A DNA stretch of 58,677 nucleotides from Candidatus Wallbacteria bacterium (GCA_016190005.1 JACPRK010000164.1:1-58677), one strand, 5' to 3'; shown: positions 19,856-28,503, counted from the stretch's first letter. Notes: a model not told the origin generated them from the letters alone. Program-made: numbers and translations.

Positions 19856-21621
19856 TGCACGACGCCCACCACGCGGAACCGACTGGATTTCTCTCTCGAG
19901 TCGTCTTTTCCCGCGACCACAAGGTCATCGCCAAGCAGTTCCTGCTCCTTGGCCTACTGTTCCTCGGGCTCGGGGGAATCCTGGCCCTCCTCATCCGCTG
20001 GCAGCTGGCCTTCCCCGGGAAGCCGGTGCCGATCGTCGGCCAGTACCTCTTCAGCGCCACCGCCGGCGCGATCAGCCCCGAGGGCTACACGATGCTCTTC
20101 ACGATGCACGGGACGATCATGATCTTCTTCGCGATCACCCCGATGCTCATCGGCGCCTTCGGCAACCTCTGCATCCCGCTGATGATCGGCGCCCGCGACA
20201 TGGCGTTCCCGTTACTCAACATGCTCAGCTTCTGGGTGGCCGCAGCCTCCGGCGTTGTGCTCGCCGGCTCCTTCTTCGTCGAGGGTGGCGCCGCGATGGC
20301 CGGCTGGACCGCCTATCCCCCGCTCAGCGGCGCGACCGCCACCCCCGGGCTGGGCCAGACGCTCTGGGCGGTCAGCCTGTTCCTCGGCGGCGTCAGCACC
20401 CTCATGGGTGCCATCAACTACGTGACGACCATCCTCATGCTCCGCGCGCCCGGGATGGGCTTCTTCCGGATGCCGCTGTCCGTCTGGGGGCTGGGCCTAG
20501 CTGCGGTGCTCAACATCCTCTTCGTCCCGGTCATCGCCGCGGCGCTCCTGATGCTGATCCTCGATCGCGTCGCCAACACCGGCTTCTTCGTCTCCGGCGC
20601 CCAGCCCGGTTCCGCCGGTGACCCGCTTCTCTTTCAACACCTCTTCTGGATCTTCGGCCATCCGGAGGTCTACATCCTCATTCTTCCGGCCTGGGGAATC
20701 GTCTCGGACTTGCTGGCTGTTTTCAGTCGCAAGCCCGCGTTCGGCTTCAAAGCAACCGCAATCGCCATGAGCTCCATCGTGGTCCTTTCGACCGTCGTCT
20801 ATGGCCACCACATGTACACGGTCGGCCTCTCCCCCGGTCTCGGAAAGGCCTTCATGTCCCTCACAATGCTCATCAGCATCCCGTCTTCCGTGCTCTTTCT
20901 AAACTGGCTCGGCACGATTTGGCGAGGCTCCATCCGTCTGGAGCCCGCGATGCTCTTCGCGCTCGGCGTCGTCTTCGTCTTCGGTATGGGCGGGCTCACC
21001 GGCCTCTTCCTCGGCGCCATCACCACCGACATCTACCTCCACGACACGGCCTTCGTCGTCGGGCACTTCCATTACACGATGGCCGCCTCGGTGCTCTTCG
21101 GGAGCCTGGCCGCCATCTACTTCTGGTTTCCGAAGATGTTCGGAAGGATGCTCTGCCCCGAGCTGGCCCGGCTGCACTTCTGGTTCACGTTCCTGCCTCT
21201 CAACCTGGTCTTCTTCCCGATGCTCATCGAGGGCTACGGCGGCATGCCGCGGCGCCTCTACGAACCGACTTCGTACAAGTACCTCGTCCAGTTCCAGCCC
21301 GTGAACCAGCTGATTACCTTCGCTGCGATGGTCCTGGGCCTGGCCCAGCTCATCTTCGTCTGGAACGTCGTGCGGAGTCTCTGGGCGGGCGAACGGGCCC
21401 CTGCGAACCCGTGGGAGGCCACCACGCTGGAGTGGCTCACCCCGTCGCCCCCGCCGCACGAGAACTTCGACGTCATCCCCGAGGTGCACCGGGGCCCGCA
21501 CGAGCACAGCCGGCCCGATGTGCCGGACCGCGACTGGATCGGCCAATGGGAGTCACAGGCTCCGGCGGCTCCTCAAACTCCACCGGCGCCTCCCGCAGAC
21601 TCCGAGGCGGTGGCGGTCTGA
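19855..21621 (+). CDS. coxA: Cytochrome c oxidase subunit I
   Basis: This 588-residue heme-copper oxidase catalytic subunit reduces oxygen and pumps protons. The CuB/crosslink motif GHPEVYILILPAWG shows the His-Tyr pair of A-type oxidases. HH of YGHHMYT and HFHYT supply the remaining CuB and heme ligands. Twelve hydrophobic helices fit the family. The C-terminus carries a roughly 60-residue Pro-rich extension. It starts one base into the subunit II stop and is followed two bases later by a subunit III-type gene. Confidence 0.96.
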   Translation: MHDAHHAEPTGFLSRVVFSRDHKVIAKQFLLLGLLFLGLGGILALLIRWQLAFPGKPVPIVGQYLFSATAGAISPEGYTMLFTMHGTIMIFFAITPMLIGAFGNLCIPLMIGARDMAFPLLNMLSFWVAAASGVVLAGSFFVEGGAAMAGWTAYPPLSGATATPGLGQTLWAVSLFLGGVSTLMGAINYVTTILMLRAPGMGFFRMPLSVWGLGLAAVLNILFVPVIAAALLMLILDRVANTGFFVSGAQPGSAGDPLLFQHLFWIFGHPEVYILILPAWGIVSDLLAVFSRKPAFGFKATAIAMSSIVVLSTVVYGHHMYTVGLSPGLGKAFMSLTMLISIPSSVLFLNWLGTIWRGSIRLEPAMLFALGVVFVFGMGGLTGLFLGAITTDIYLHDTAFVVGHFHYTMAASVLFGSLAAIYFWFPKMFGRMLCPELARLHFWFTFLPLNLVFFPMLIEGYGGMPRRLYEPTSYKYLVQFQPVNQLITFAAMVLGLAQLIFVWNVVRSLWAGERAPANPWEATTLEWLTPSPPPHENFDVIPEVHRGPHEHSRPDVPDRDWIGQWESQAPAAPQTPPAPPADSEAVAV

Positions 21622-21622
21622 C

Positions 21623-22213
21623 ATGAGCGACGTCGCAACCTGCGAGGTCTCTCCCGTCGCGCCTGCGGCGGCCGCGGGGGAGCTGGCCGACGTCGTCGGG
21701 ATGTCCCTCTTCCTCGGATCGGGGGCCGTGCTGTTCGGCTCTCTGTTGATGAGCTACGCCATGCTGCGAGCCCAGCAGCCGGTCTGGCCGCCGGCCGGCT
21801 GCCCGCCACCGCCTCTGCTGATGGCGGCCGCCAACACTCTGGTGCTGGCGGTCTCCAGCGTCTCGATGGCGCACGCCCAGGTGCTGGCTGCATCCGGTCT
21901 CCGGTGCGTCGGGGCGCTCTGCGCCACCATGACGCTCGGAGTCCTCTTCCTCGTCTTGCAGCTCCCCGTCTGGAGCGCGCTCCAGGCTGCGCCGCAGTTC
22001 GGGCTGATGCGAAGCGTCTTCCTGCTCCTGGCCGGCTGTCATGCGCTGCACCTGGCCGCGGGCCTGGGTGCGCTGGCTTGGGTCCTCCCGGGCGCGCTCG
22101 CGGGCGAGTCCTCTCGCCACCCGCTCGCCGCCCGCGTGCGCCTCTGCGCGATGTTCTGGCACTTCCTGGGCGTGGCCTGGGCCGCGCTCTTCCTCACCGT
22201 GTTCGTCTTCTGA
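21623..22213 (+). CDS. Cytochrome oxidase subunit III-type protein (first copy)
   Basis: This 196-residue protein has five predicted membrane helices and a C-terminal FWHFLGVAWAALFLTVFVF resembling the last helix of subunit III (FWHFVDxxW). It starts one base after the subunit I stop. A second subunit III-type gene follows 12 bp downstream. This one is the more divergent and carries a short cysteine-containing N-terminus. It may be a structural paralogue replacing part of subunit III. Confidence 0.8.
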   Translation: MSDVATCEVSPVAPAAAAGELADVVGMSLFLGSGAVLFGSLLMSYAMLRAQQPVWPPAGCPPPPLLMAAANTLVLAVSSVSMAHAQVLAASGLRCVGALCATMTLGVLFLVLQLPVWSALQAAPQFGLMRSVFLLLAGCHALHLAAGLGALAWVLPGALAGESSRHPLAARVRLCAMFWHFLGVAWAALFLTVFVF

Positions 22214-22225
22214 CCAAGGAGTCCG

Positions 22226-22822
22226 ATGCAGGCCGAAGCGACCGCCGATACCCTCCCCGTCCCCCACGCCTCCGGCGAACCGACCGCCGGCAAGGTCGGC
22301 ATGTGGATCTTCCTCGTCACCGACGCGCTCTCGTTCGGCGGGCTGCTGATCGGCTACGCCTCGCTCAGATCGTGGTCCCCGACCTGGCCCGTGCCGTCCT
22401 CGGTGCTCGATATCCCGCTGACCGCGCTCAACACGTTCGTCCTCATCTGCTCCAGCGTCAGCATGGTGCTGGCCGTCTCCGCTGCCGAAGCCGGCGATCG
22501 CAAGAGCGTCATCCGCTGGCTCGGCGCCACGGTCGCGGGCGGCCTCTGCTTCCTCTCGATCCAGGCCTACGAGTACCACCACCTCATCTCGGGCGGCCTA
22601 TCGCTGTCCTCCAGCCTCTTCGGCGCGACCTTCTTCACTCTCACCGGCTTCCACGGCGCCCACGTCGCCAGCGGCGTCCTCTATCTGTCGACCCTGCTCT
22701 TCGGCGTGCTGGCAGGCAAGTTCGTCGGTCACGGCGATAGCCACATCGAGATTGCGGGTCTCTTCTGGCACTTCGTCGACCTCATCTGGATACTCATCTT
22801 CACCTTCGTCTATCTCGTCTGA
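22226..22822 (+). CDS. coxC: Cytochrome c oxidase subunit III
   Basis: This 198-residue, five-helix subunit has motifs GMWIFLVTDALSFGGLL, YEYHHL, GFHGAHV and FWHFVDLIWILIF, all typical of the short subunit III/CyoC form. AAGGAG lies four bases before the ATG. It is part of the same oxidase operon. Confidence 0.92.
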   Translation: MQAEATADTLPVPHASGEPTAGKVGMWIFLVTDALSFGGLLIGYASLRSWSPTWPVPSSVLDIPLTALNTFVLICSSVSMVLAVSAAEAGDRKSVIRWLGATVAGGLCFLSIQAYEYHHLISGGLSLSSSLFGATFFTLTGFHGAHVASGVLYLSTLLFGVLAGKFVGHGDSHIEIAGLFWHFVDLIWILIFTFVYLV

Positions 22823-22843
22823 ACACGACTCCACAGGAGCGCC

Positions 22844-23116
22844 ATGCAGATCACTCCACGCGTCAAGCTGTACCTGGCCATCTGGGGAGCGCTCTTCGCG
22901 CTCACGATCGCGGAGGTCATCATCACGCAGGTCGGGCTCGCCAAGAGCACCGTGCTGGCCGGCCTGGTCGTGATGTCCGGGCTGAAGGCCGCGGCAGTCG
23001 GCCTCTTCTACATGCACCTCTGGTGGGAGAAGGCCTGGCTCGGCGCCGTCGCGCTCAGCCCGTTCGCTTTCACGGCGCTCTTCGCGGTCGTGCTGATCCT
23101 GGAGAACGGCCGTTGA
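22844..23116 (+). CDS. Prokaryotic cytochrome oxidase subunit IV
   Basis: This 90-residue protein has three hydrophobic helices (about 8-28, 35-55, 65-85), matching the COX4_pro / CtaF-like small subunit that follows subunit III in bacterial oxidase operons. AGGAG precedes the ATG by four bases. Its stop overlaps the TTG start of the next gene (TTGA). Confidence 0.85.
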   Translation: MQITPRVKLYLAIWGALFALTIAEVIITQVGLAKSTVLAGLVVMSGLKAAAVGLFYMHLWWEKAWLGAVALSPFAFTALFAVVLILENGR

Positions 23117-23385
23117 GAAGCTCGCTCGTCGCCGGCGCGCTGATGTTCGCCTGCGCGGCCGCTGCTTGGGCCTGCCCAACATGCGGCGGCCAGCAGAGCA
23201 TGGATCGCATGCTCCTCTGGCTACTGGCCGGGCTGATCGCCGTGCCAATCGTCGTGGGCGTCGCCACCGGAAGCGTCGTCGCCAGGGCCCTTTCCCGCGC
23301 ACAGGTCAACGGGCCGGCAGACGGGACATCAGGCCAAAGACCTCCGCCCGCATCGCGTGGAGCCGCGCCGCCAGAACCACGTTGA
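23113..23385 (+). CDS. Small secreted/anchored CPTC protein
   Basis: This 90-residue protein starts with TTG overlapping the subunit IV stop. A signal-like helix (about 3-20) is followed by CPTCGG, a second hydrophobic helix (about 33-55) and a Pro/Arg-rich tail. It is not assigned to a family. Small membrane proteins with a CxxC motif at the end of oxidase operons could help in copper handling, but this is a guess. The tail overlaps the 3' end of the convergent cNMP-binding gene by 80 bp. Confidence 0.55.
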   Translation: MRSSLVAGALMFACAAAAWACPTCGGQQSMDRMLLWLLAGLIAVPIVVGVATGSVVARALSRAQVNGPADGTSGQRPPPASRGAAPPEPR

Positions 23386-23812
23386 GCCGCCGGGCAAGGA
23401 AGAGCGCAAGCTTCTCGTCCGAATCGCAGAGCGCCCGTAGCGCCTGACCGTCCAGCATCACAGCGATCGTCGGTTCGACCGTCTCGGCTGTCGCGGTCTC
23501 CTCATGCGGCGGGACCACGGCCGACCAGCCGAAGAGATCGCCCTTCGCCGCGTGCCCGATCCGGACCGGCTCGCGGCCGGGGAACACGTGAGCGATGGCC
23601 ACTCGGCCCTCGATGACGAAGTAGAGCTCCAGCGCAGGGTCGCCCTCCCGGAAGAGCGTGACGCCGGCCGGGATGCAGACCGCGCGCAGAAGCGGCTCCA
23701 GCCGCGAAAGCTGCTCTGGACCGATCCCCTCGAAGAACCGAAGCTCCGACAGGTAGCCGACGAGCCGGGCCGGCGTGACCCAGGAGCCTCCGATGTCCAG
23801 GCGATCCGTCAT
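23306..23812 (-). CDS. Cyclic-nucleotide-binding-domain protein without HTH
   Basis: This 168-residue protein consists almost only of a cNMP-binding beta barrel (LFREGDPALELYFVIEGRVAIA type motif, then KGDLFGWSAV). The phosphate-binding cassette is atypical, and no DNA-binding domain follows. The start at 23812 has GGGAGGCTGCC before the ATG. It may be a stand-alone sensor or regulatory subunit. Its 3' end overlaps the oxidase-operon CPTC gene tail by 80 bp in convergent orientation. Confidence 0.8.
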   Translation of the reverse strand: MTDRLDIGGSWVTPARLVGYLSELRFFEGIGPEQLSRLEPLLRAVCIPAGVTLFREGDPALELYFVIEGRVAIAHVFPGREPVRIGHAAKGDLFGWSAVVPPHEETATAETVEPTIAVMLDGQALRALCDSDEKLALFLARRLNVVLAARLHAMRAEVFGLMSRLPAR

Positions 23813-23952
23813 GGCAGCCTCCCGGGGAAGCCGGGACTTCGCGCCCGGTAGGGCGTGATCGCGCTCGAGCCGCACTACGCCCCTGGCGCCGTGCCGTGCT
23901 TCCGGCTCCAGGGTCGCAACTTCCGTACCAGAGATGGTGTAGATTCGGGACC

Positions 23953-24840
23953 ATGTCGCTCGCGTCGGGAAAGCTCAGGCAGGTCCAGTTCACCATCGCC
24001 TGGGTCTTCGCCGCAAACCTCGCCGTCGCGCTAGCCAAGCTCCACTACGGACGGCTCACGCGCTCCATCGCGATGCAGGCCGATGCCTATCATTCCATGC
24101 TCGACGCGCTCGCCAACGTCATCGGCCTGGTCGGCGTCTCCGCTGCCCATGAACCCGCCGACGAGAGCCACCCCTATGGCCATCGCAAGTTCGAGACGTT
24201 CGCCGCGCTGGCCGTGGCCGTCCTCGTCCTCAACACGGCCGTCGAGGTCTTCCGCGAGGCCTCTTCGCGTCTCACAGGGGGCACGCCAGCAGCGCCGACC
24301 CGGGAGGCGCTGGCCGTCATGGCGGCAACCATCGTCATCAATGCCGTCGTCACGATTCTGGAGCGGCGTTCGGCCCGAGCCCTGGGCAGCGACTTCCTGC
24401 TAGCGGACGCAAGCCACACCTTCAGCGACGTCCTGGTCAGCATCGGTGTTCTCGCCAGCCTGGCCTTCACGATGGCCGGCCACGCCTACCTCGATCCGAT
24501 GGTGGCCCTGGCCGTCACCGGCATCATCGCCTGGGTCGGAGTCGGGCTCGTGCAACAGACCGTCCCCGTCTTGCTCGACGCCGAAGCGATCCCGGCGGCC
24601 CGCCTGGAGCCCGTGATCCTCTCCGTCGAGGGCGTCGCCAGCTGCCACAAGCTGCGCAGTCGCGGCCGCCCCGACGACGTGCACGTCGATTTGCACATCC
24701 AGGTCGCCCCCGCGCTCACCGTGCTCGCGGGCCACTCCATTGCGCACCGCGTCAAGGACCGCCTCAAGGCCGAGTTCCCGAACGTGACCGATGCGCTGAT
24801 CCACGTCGAGCCCGCCCGGAGCGACGACGCGGATAGTTGA
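23953..24840 (+). CDS. Cation diffusion facilitator (CDF) metal exporter
   Basis: This 295-residue inner-membrane metal/proton antiporter has six helices in the first 200 residues, followed by a cytosolic metal-chaperone-like domain. Metal-site motifs are DAYHSMLDALANV in helix II and DASHTFSDVLVS in helix V, typical of zinc or iron CDF proteins. The C-terminal domain includes DDVHVDLHIQV and a conserved HSIAHRVKDRL. The stop TGA is the first of a series of TGA-containing heptamers. Substrate metal cannot be decided. Confidence 0.92.
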   Translation: MSLASGKLRQVQFTIAWVFAANLAVALAKLHYGRLTRSIAMQADAYHSMLDALANVIGLVGVSAAHEPADESHPYGHRKFETFAALAVAVLVLNTAVEVFREASSRLTGGTPAAPTREALAVMAATIVINAVVTILERRSARALGSDFLLADASHTFSDVLVSIGVLASLAFTMAGHAYLDPMVALAVTGIIAWVGVGLVQQTVPVLLDAEAIPAARLEPVILSVEGVASCHKLRSRGRPDDVHVDLHIQVAPALTVLAGHSIAHRVKDRLKAEFPNVTDALIHVEPARSDDADS

Positions 24841-24879
24841 GAATTGAGTAGTGAGTAGCGAGTAGTGAGTAGCGAGTAG
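24838..24879 (+). repeat. Stop-codon heptamer array after CDF gene (6 units)
   Basis: Starting with the CDF stop codon, units are TGAGAAT, TGAGTAG, TGAGTAG, CGAGTAG, TGAGTAG and CGAGTAG in exact 7-bp register. Because 7 is not a multiple of 3, stops occur in all three frames. Confidence 0.8.
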
Positions 24880-24891
24880 AACCGAAGCCCC

Positions 24892-24975
24892 TCGAGCCTG
24901 CCCCCTGATCCCTGAGGCCTGAAGCCTGATCCCTGATCCCTGAGGCCTGAAACCTGATCCCTCATGCCTCGAGCC
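24892..24975 (+). repeat. Second heptamer array, TGAYYCC-type (12 units)
   Basis: Twelve 7-bp units run from TCGAGCC through TGATCCC, TGAGGCC, TGAAGCC and TGAAACC to TCGAGCC. Most begin with TGA. It lies between the CDF gene and the convergent triheme cytochrome gene. The remaining 50 bp before 25026 show nothing else. Confidence 0.8.
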
Positions 24976-25025
24976 CCCCCCACACGCCGCTCCGGCGCGC
25001 GGCGCGTGGAGAGAGCGCAAGCCGC

Positions 25026-25532
25026 TCAGGGCTTGGCCGGGATCTTCGCGGCGCCGTGATGGCAGGTGCCGCACGTGATGGAGCCGCCCTTGAGCTCTGC
25101 CGAGAACTTCTGGCCCAGGGAGACCGTCATCTCCTTCATCTTCTTGCTGACCTCTTCCTTGCCCTTCTCGACAGGGACGTTATCGTCCACCTTGCCGACC
25201 TTCAGGTTGCCTCGGTGGCAGCCCCAGCAGGTGATCTTGACGTCACCGGGGATGGCCGCGTTGGCCTCGTCGGTGAGCTTGACCATGCCGCGCGTGGCTT
25301 CCTTGGCGGGATTGTCGTCGAGATCGGGCGTCTTGAGGTTCTTGTGACAACCCAGGCACTTCACGCCGAGTGACTTGTTCCATTCGGACATGGCCTTCTT
25401 GATCTCGTCGTCGCTCTTGCCCTTGAGCGCCTTGATGTTCTTGAACTTGGACTCCGCGAGCACCGCGGACGCCATGCCGAGCAGGGCCAGGCAGGCGAGC
25501 GCCATGCCGAGAGTACGTGCGAATCGTCTCAT
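25026..25532 (-). CDS. Triheme cytochrome c, reaction-centre-cytochrome-like
   Basis: This 168-residue periplasmic protein has a signal peptide (about 1-26) and three CxxCH motifs (CLGCH, CWGCH, CGTCH). The segment FKNIKALKGKSDDEIKKAM followed by SLGVKCLGCH is the pattern of the CytoC_RC family (relatives of the photosynthetic reaction-centre cytochrome), which occur widely in non-phototrophs as soluble carriers. AGGAGG precedes the ATG. A sigma-54 promoter at 25606-25620 and a hairpin at 25564-25583 lie in its leader, directly downstream of an NtrC-type gene, so it may be part of that regulon. Confidence 0.85.
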   Translation of the reverse strand: MRRFARTLGMALACLALLGMASAVLAESKFKNIKALKGKSDDEIKKAMSEWNKSLGVKCLGCHKNLKTPDLDDNPAKEATRGMVKLTDEANAAIPGDVKITCWGCHRGNLKVGKVDDNVPVEKGKEEVSKKMKEMTVSLGQKFSAELKGGSITCGTCHHGAAKIPAKP

Positions 25533-25563
25533 CGGGATTGGTTCCTCCTTCGTGAGGGTAGTG

Positions 25564-25583
25564 GGAGATCCGCCGGGATCTCC
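25564..25583 (-). promoter_or_regulatory. Leader inverted repeat GGAGATCC-N4-GGATCTCC
   Basis: Perfect 8-bp arms with a 4-base spacer lie between the sigma-54 promoter and the triheme cytochrome start. It could be an mRNA-stabilising hairpin or operator. Confidence 0.4.
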
Positions 25584-25605
25584 TCAGTTGGCTGGATCGG
25601 AAGCC

Positions 25606-25620
25606 GCAATCGACGTGCCG
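25606..25620 (-). promoter_or_regulatory. Sigma-54 promoter for triheme cytochrome
   Basis: On the minus strand the sequence CGGCAC-GTCGA-TTGC matches TGGCAC-N5-TTGC at every position but the first. The start codon lies about 75 bp downstream. It is adjacent to a gene for a sigma-54 activator. Confidence 0.6.
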
Positions 25621-25704
25621 TGATTCATGCTTCTTGGCCTGGTTCGTGACCGCTGCCCCCTCAAAGTCACGCTCGCCTGCGCCTCCGGGTCCCGCGATGG
25701 CAAC

Positions 25705-27261
25705 TCAGGGCTCGACCGGCGCGTCGTCCTTGCCGTCCTTGTATCCGTAAGCGTGGAGCTTGCGCCTCAGGTGGCGCACGCTGATTCCCAGCGAGCGCGC
25801 CGCGCGCGTCCGGTTGCCGCCGGCCTCCTTGAGGCTCTCGAGGATGTGCGTTTTCTCGATGTCCGCCAGCGAGTGCCCCATGTGTGTAACTGGAGTCACG
25901 GGAGCCGGTGGCGCCACCGACTCCTGTGGAGGCACCGCGGCCGCGAACGGCTGCTCGACGATTCTCGGGGGCGGCGGCGCGACCGGTGCAGGCGAGCTCG
26001 CGGGCAGCGCCTCCCGGACGGCGAACTCCCGGTAGGCCGGCGCCGCGTGGGCCGACGCGCCGGCTGCGGCTCGCACCGCACCTCGCCGGACGGTGCCGGG
26101 CAGGTCCGCGGGCTCGATGATCGGCCGCCCCATCGACAAGATCGTGGCGTGCTCGATCGCGTTGGCCAGCTCCCGCACGTTGCCGGGCCAGTCGTGCGCC
26201 AACATGACCTCCATCGCCTCGGGCTGGATCTCTGTGGGGGCGTTGCCGACCGCCGCACGCCCGTGCTTGAGGAAATGGTAGGCCAGGAGCGGGACGTCCT
26301 CCCTGCGCTGTCTGAGCGGCGGGATCTCGATGCGGAAGACGTTCAGCCGGTAGAAGAGGTCCTCACGGAAGCGTCCCTTGCGGACCTCCTCCTCGAGGAT
26401 CCTGTTCGTGGCGCAGATCAGTCGCACGTCCACGTGTGTCTCTCGGGTGTCCCCCAGCCGCCGGAACGCACCCGTCTCCAGCACGCGCAAGAGCTTGACC
26501 TGCGCCGCCATGTTGAGCTCGCCGATCTCGTCGATGAAGAGCGTCCCCTCGTCGGCCGCCTCGAAGAGCCCTCGCTTGAAGGCGATGGCGCCGGTGAAAG
26601 CGCCCTTCTCGTGGCCGAAGAGCTCGTTCTCGATGAGCGTGTCCTGCAGTGCCCCGCAGTTGACGGCGATGATCGGGCTGTCGCGCCGGGCGCTGGCCGC
26701 GTGGATCTCCTGCGCCACCAGCTCCTTGCCCGTTCCGGTCTCGCCTTCGATCAGCACCGGCGAATCCGTGCGGGCCACCTGGTGGATCGATCGCAAGACG
26801 TCGTCCAGGACCGGGCTCGTTCCCACTAGCCCCGCTCGCACCCCGCGCCGGGCCAGCTCCTCCTTCAAGAGGATCGTCTGCTTGCGCAGCATCCGTTTCT
26901 CGTAGGCCTTGCGCGCCAGGATCTCCAGCTCCGCCAGCTCCACCGGCTTGATCAGGTAGTCGTAGGCGCCCAGCTTCATCGCCTCCAGCGCCGTGTCGAC
27001 TGACGCGTGGCCCGTGATGAAGAGAACCTCCATCGTCGGCTGGATCTCCTTGAGCTGGCGGTAGAGCTCGATGCCGTCCATCCCGGGCATCTTGATGTCC
27101 AGGATCGCCACGTCGAAGTAGCGGTCGTGGCACAACCCCAGCGCCTCGGCGGCGTTGCACGCCATCGTCGGGTGATCCTGCCGCTCCTCGAACCGCTCGT
27201 GGATGACGGTGCGGATGTCCTCCTCGTCGTCGACGATGAGGATGTCCATGCCTCGTCGCAT
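25705..27261 (-). CDS. NtrC-family sigma-54 response regulator (nitrate module)
   Basis: This 518-residue protein has a receiver domain (about 5-122) with DDEED and phospho-acceptor D in LDIKMPGMDG. A AAA+ domain has Walker A GETGTGKE, the intact sigma-54 contact loop GAFTGA and Walker B LFIDEIGE. A long Ala/Pro-rich linker follows, then a C-terminal Fis-type helix-turn-helix (NRTRAARSLGISVRHLRRKL). The start at 27261 is used because GAGG lies eight bases upstream and it abuts the kinase stop. The pair is divergent from the Rieske/cytochrome b/HAO/Nap operon, which has a sigma-54 promoter. Confidence 0.93.
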   Translation of the reverse strand: MRRGMDILIVDDEEDIRTVIHERFEERQDHPTMACNAAEALGLCHDRYFDVAILDIKMPGMDGIELYRQLKEIQPTMEVLFITGHASVDTALEAMKLGAYDYLIKPVELAELEILARKAYEKRMLRKQTILLKEELARRGVRAGLVGTSPVLDDVLRSIHQVARTDSPVLIEGETGTGKELVAQEIHAASARRDSPIIAVNCGALQDTLIENELFGHEKGAFTGAIAFKRGLFEAADEGTLFIDEIGELNMAAQVKLLRVLETGAFRRLGDTRETHVDVRLICATNRILEEEVRKGRFREDLFYRLNVFRIEIPPLRQRREDVPLLAYHFLKHGRAAVGNAPTEIQPEAMEVMLAHDWPGNVRELANAIEHATILSMGRPIIEPADLPGTVRRGAVRAAAGASAHAAPAYREFAVREALPASSPAPVAPPPPRIVEQPFAAAVPPQESVAPPAPVTPVTHMGHSLADIEKTHILESLKEAGGNRTRAARSLGISVRHLRRKLHAYGYKDGKDDAPVEP

Positions 27262-28503
27262 CTAGTCTGCCTCGCTGTTGCCGGCCGGCGACTGCGCCTT
27301 CGCAAGCCAGACGGTGAAAGTGGTTCCTTGTCCTTCGTGGGTTGCGAACGTGAGGCGTCCTCGCATGCGCTTCAGAATCCGCGTACAGATGGCCAGCCCC
27401 AGACCGGTCCCCTTGCCCTGGGGCTTGGTCGTGAAGAACGGCGAGAAGATCTGCTCCCGGTTCGCCTCGGGAATGCCGCAACCATGGTCCTCGAATTCTA
27501 TCGCAATCTCGTCCTCGGCGTCGTGGGCGCGCACGGATATCGACGAGCCGGGGGGGCTGGCGTCGAGCGCGTTGGTCAGCAGGTTCAGGAAGACCTGCTG
27601 CAGCTCTCCCCGCTGGCAACGCACCCTCGAGAGCCCCTCAGGGATATGCCGCTCCACCGTGATGCCCTGGTGGCGCGCGTCGAACTCGACCAGCGCCATC
27701 GTTTCGACGAGCGCCGATTCGAGGTCCAACAGCTCCGGAGCCTCCTCCTTCTGGCGCGCGAAGTCGAGCAACGTCCGCATGATCTCCGAGCAGCGCTTCA
27801 CATTCTTGCGGATCACCGTCAGGTGGCCCGGGAACTTGCGAAACTCGGGCAGCGCCGTCAGCGCCGGGTGCTTGGCGGCCTCGACCAGCTGCTCGGCGTA
27901 GGCGCTGATGCTGGCCAGCGGGTTGTTCATCTCGTGCGCAATCGAGGCGGCCAGCTCGCCCAGGGCAGCCATCTTGCCAGCCTGCAGGAGCTGCACTTCG
28001 ATGCGGCGCCGGTCGGAAACGTCGCGGACCATCTCCAGTACGTGCGTGACCTGGCCGTTGGGGTCGTGAACGGGGCTCGTGATGACCTGGTAGTACTGGC
28101 GGTCGCCCGGACCACTGCCGGTCACCACCTCGCCGGCTTCCGCGTGGCCGCTCTCGAAGCTGCGCGTGGCGGGGCAGTCTTCGCAGACCTCACTCCTGTT
28201 CCATAGCACCTGGTAACACGGCTCGCCGGGCTTCGTCTCGCACTTGCCTTCGCAGCTCTTCACGTCCGGGGGCGGCAAGACCCGCAGGTCGGGACCCACA
28301 GGCGTCACCGCAAGCTTCAGTCCCTGGGACATCGCCGCGAGCTGCGCCCCCTGGGTCGATTCCTTCGTGCGCAGCCGGGCCAGCTCCGCTTCGACGTTCT
28401 CGCGCCACCCGTCCCGGCGGAGGAACTCCCTGCGCATCTTCCGCTGCATGATTGCGAACGTCCCCGCGATCGCCACGACGGCAATGAGTACGTCCCACAG
28501 CAT
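27262..28503 (-). CDS. NtrB-like sensor kinase with Cys-rich PAS domain
   Basis: This 413-residue kinase has a single N-terminal membrane anchor (about 3-21), then a coiled coil and a PAS-like domain (about 75-165). That domain carries five closely spaced cysteines (KSCEGKCETKPGEPC and EVCEDC). HisKA with H-box AHEMNNPLAS and HATPase with NALDASPPG, DHGCGIPE and GTGLGLAI follow. The cysteines could hold an iron-sulfur cluster or sense redox state. The protein probably controls the sigma-54 regulator encoded next to it. Its own start codon is preceded by an inverted repeat that contains the ribosome site. Confidence 0.9.
   Translation of the reverse strand: MLWDVLIAVVAIAGTFAIMQRKMRREFLRRDGWRENVEAELARLRTKESTQGAQLAAMSQGLKLAVTPVGPDLRVLPPPDVKSCEGKCETKPGEPCYQVLWNRSEVCEDCPATRSFESGHAEAGEVVTGSGPGDRQYYQVITSPVHDPNGQVTHVLEMVRDVSDRRRIEVQLLQAGKMAALGELAASIAHEMNNPLASISAYAEQLVEAAKHPALTALPEFRKFPGHLTVIRKNVKRCSEIMRTLLDFARQKEEAPELLDLESALVETMALVEFDARHQGITVERHIPEGLSRVRCQRGELQQVFLNLLTNALDASPPGSSISVRAHDAEDEIAIEFEDHGCGIPEANREQIFSPFFTTKPQGKGTGLGLAICTRILKRMRGRLTFATHEGQGTTFTVWLAKAQSPAGNSEAD

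Noticed and set aside
24838..24975. Heptamer arrays as a CRISPR array
   Set aside because: Unit length is 7 bp with no spacers and no cas genes nearby.
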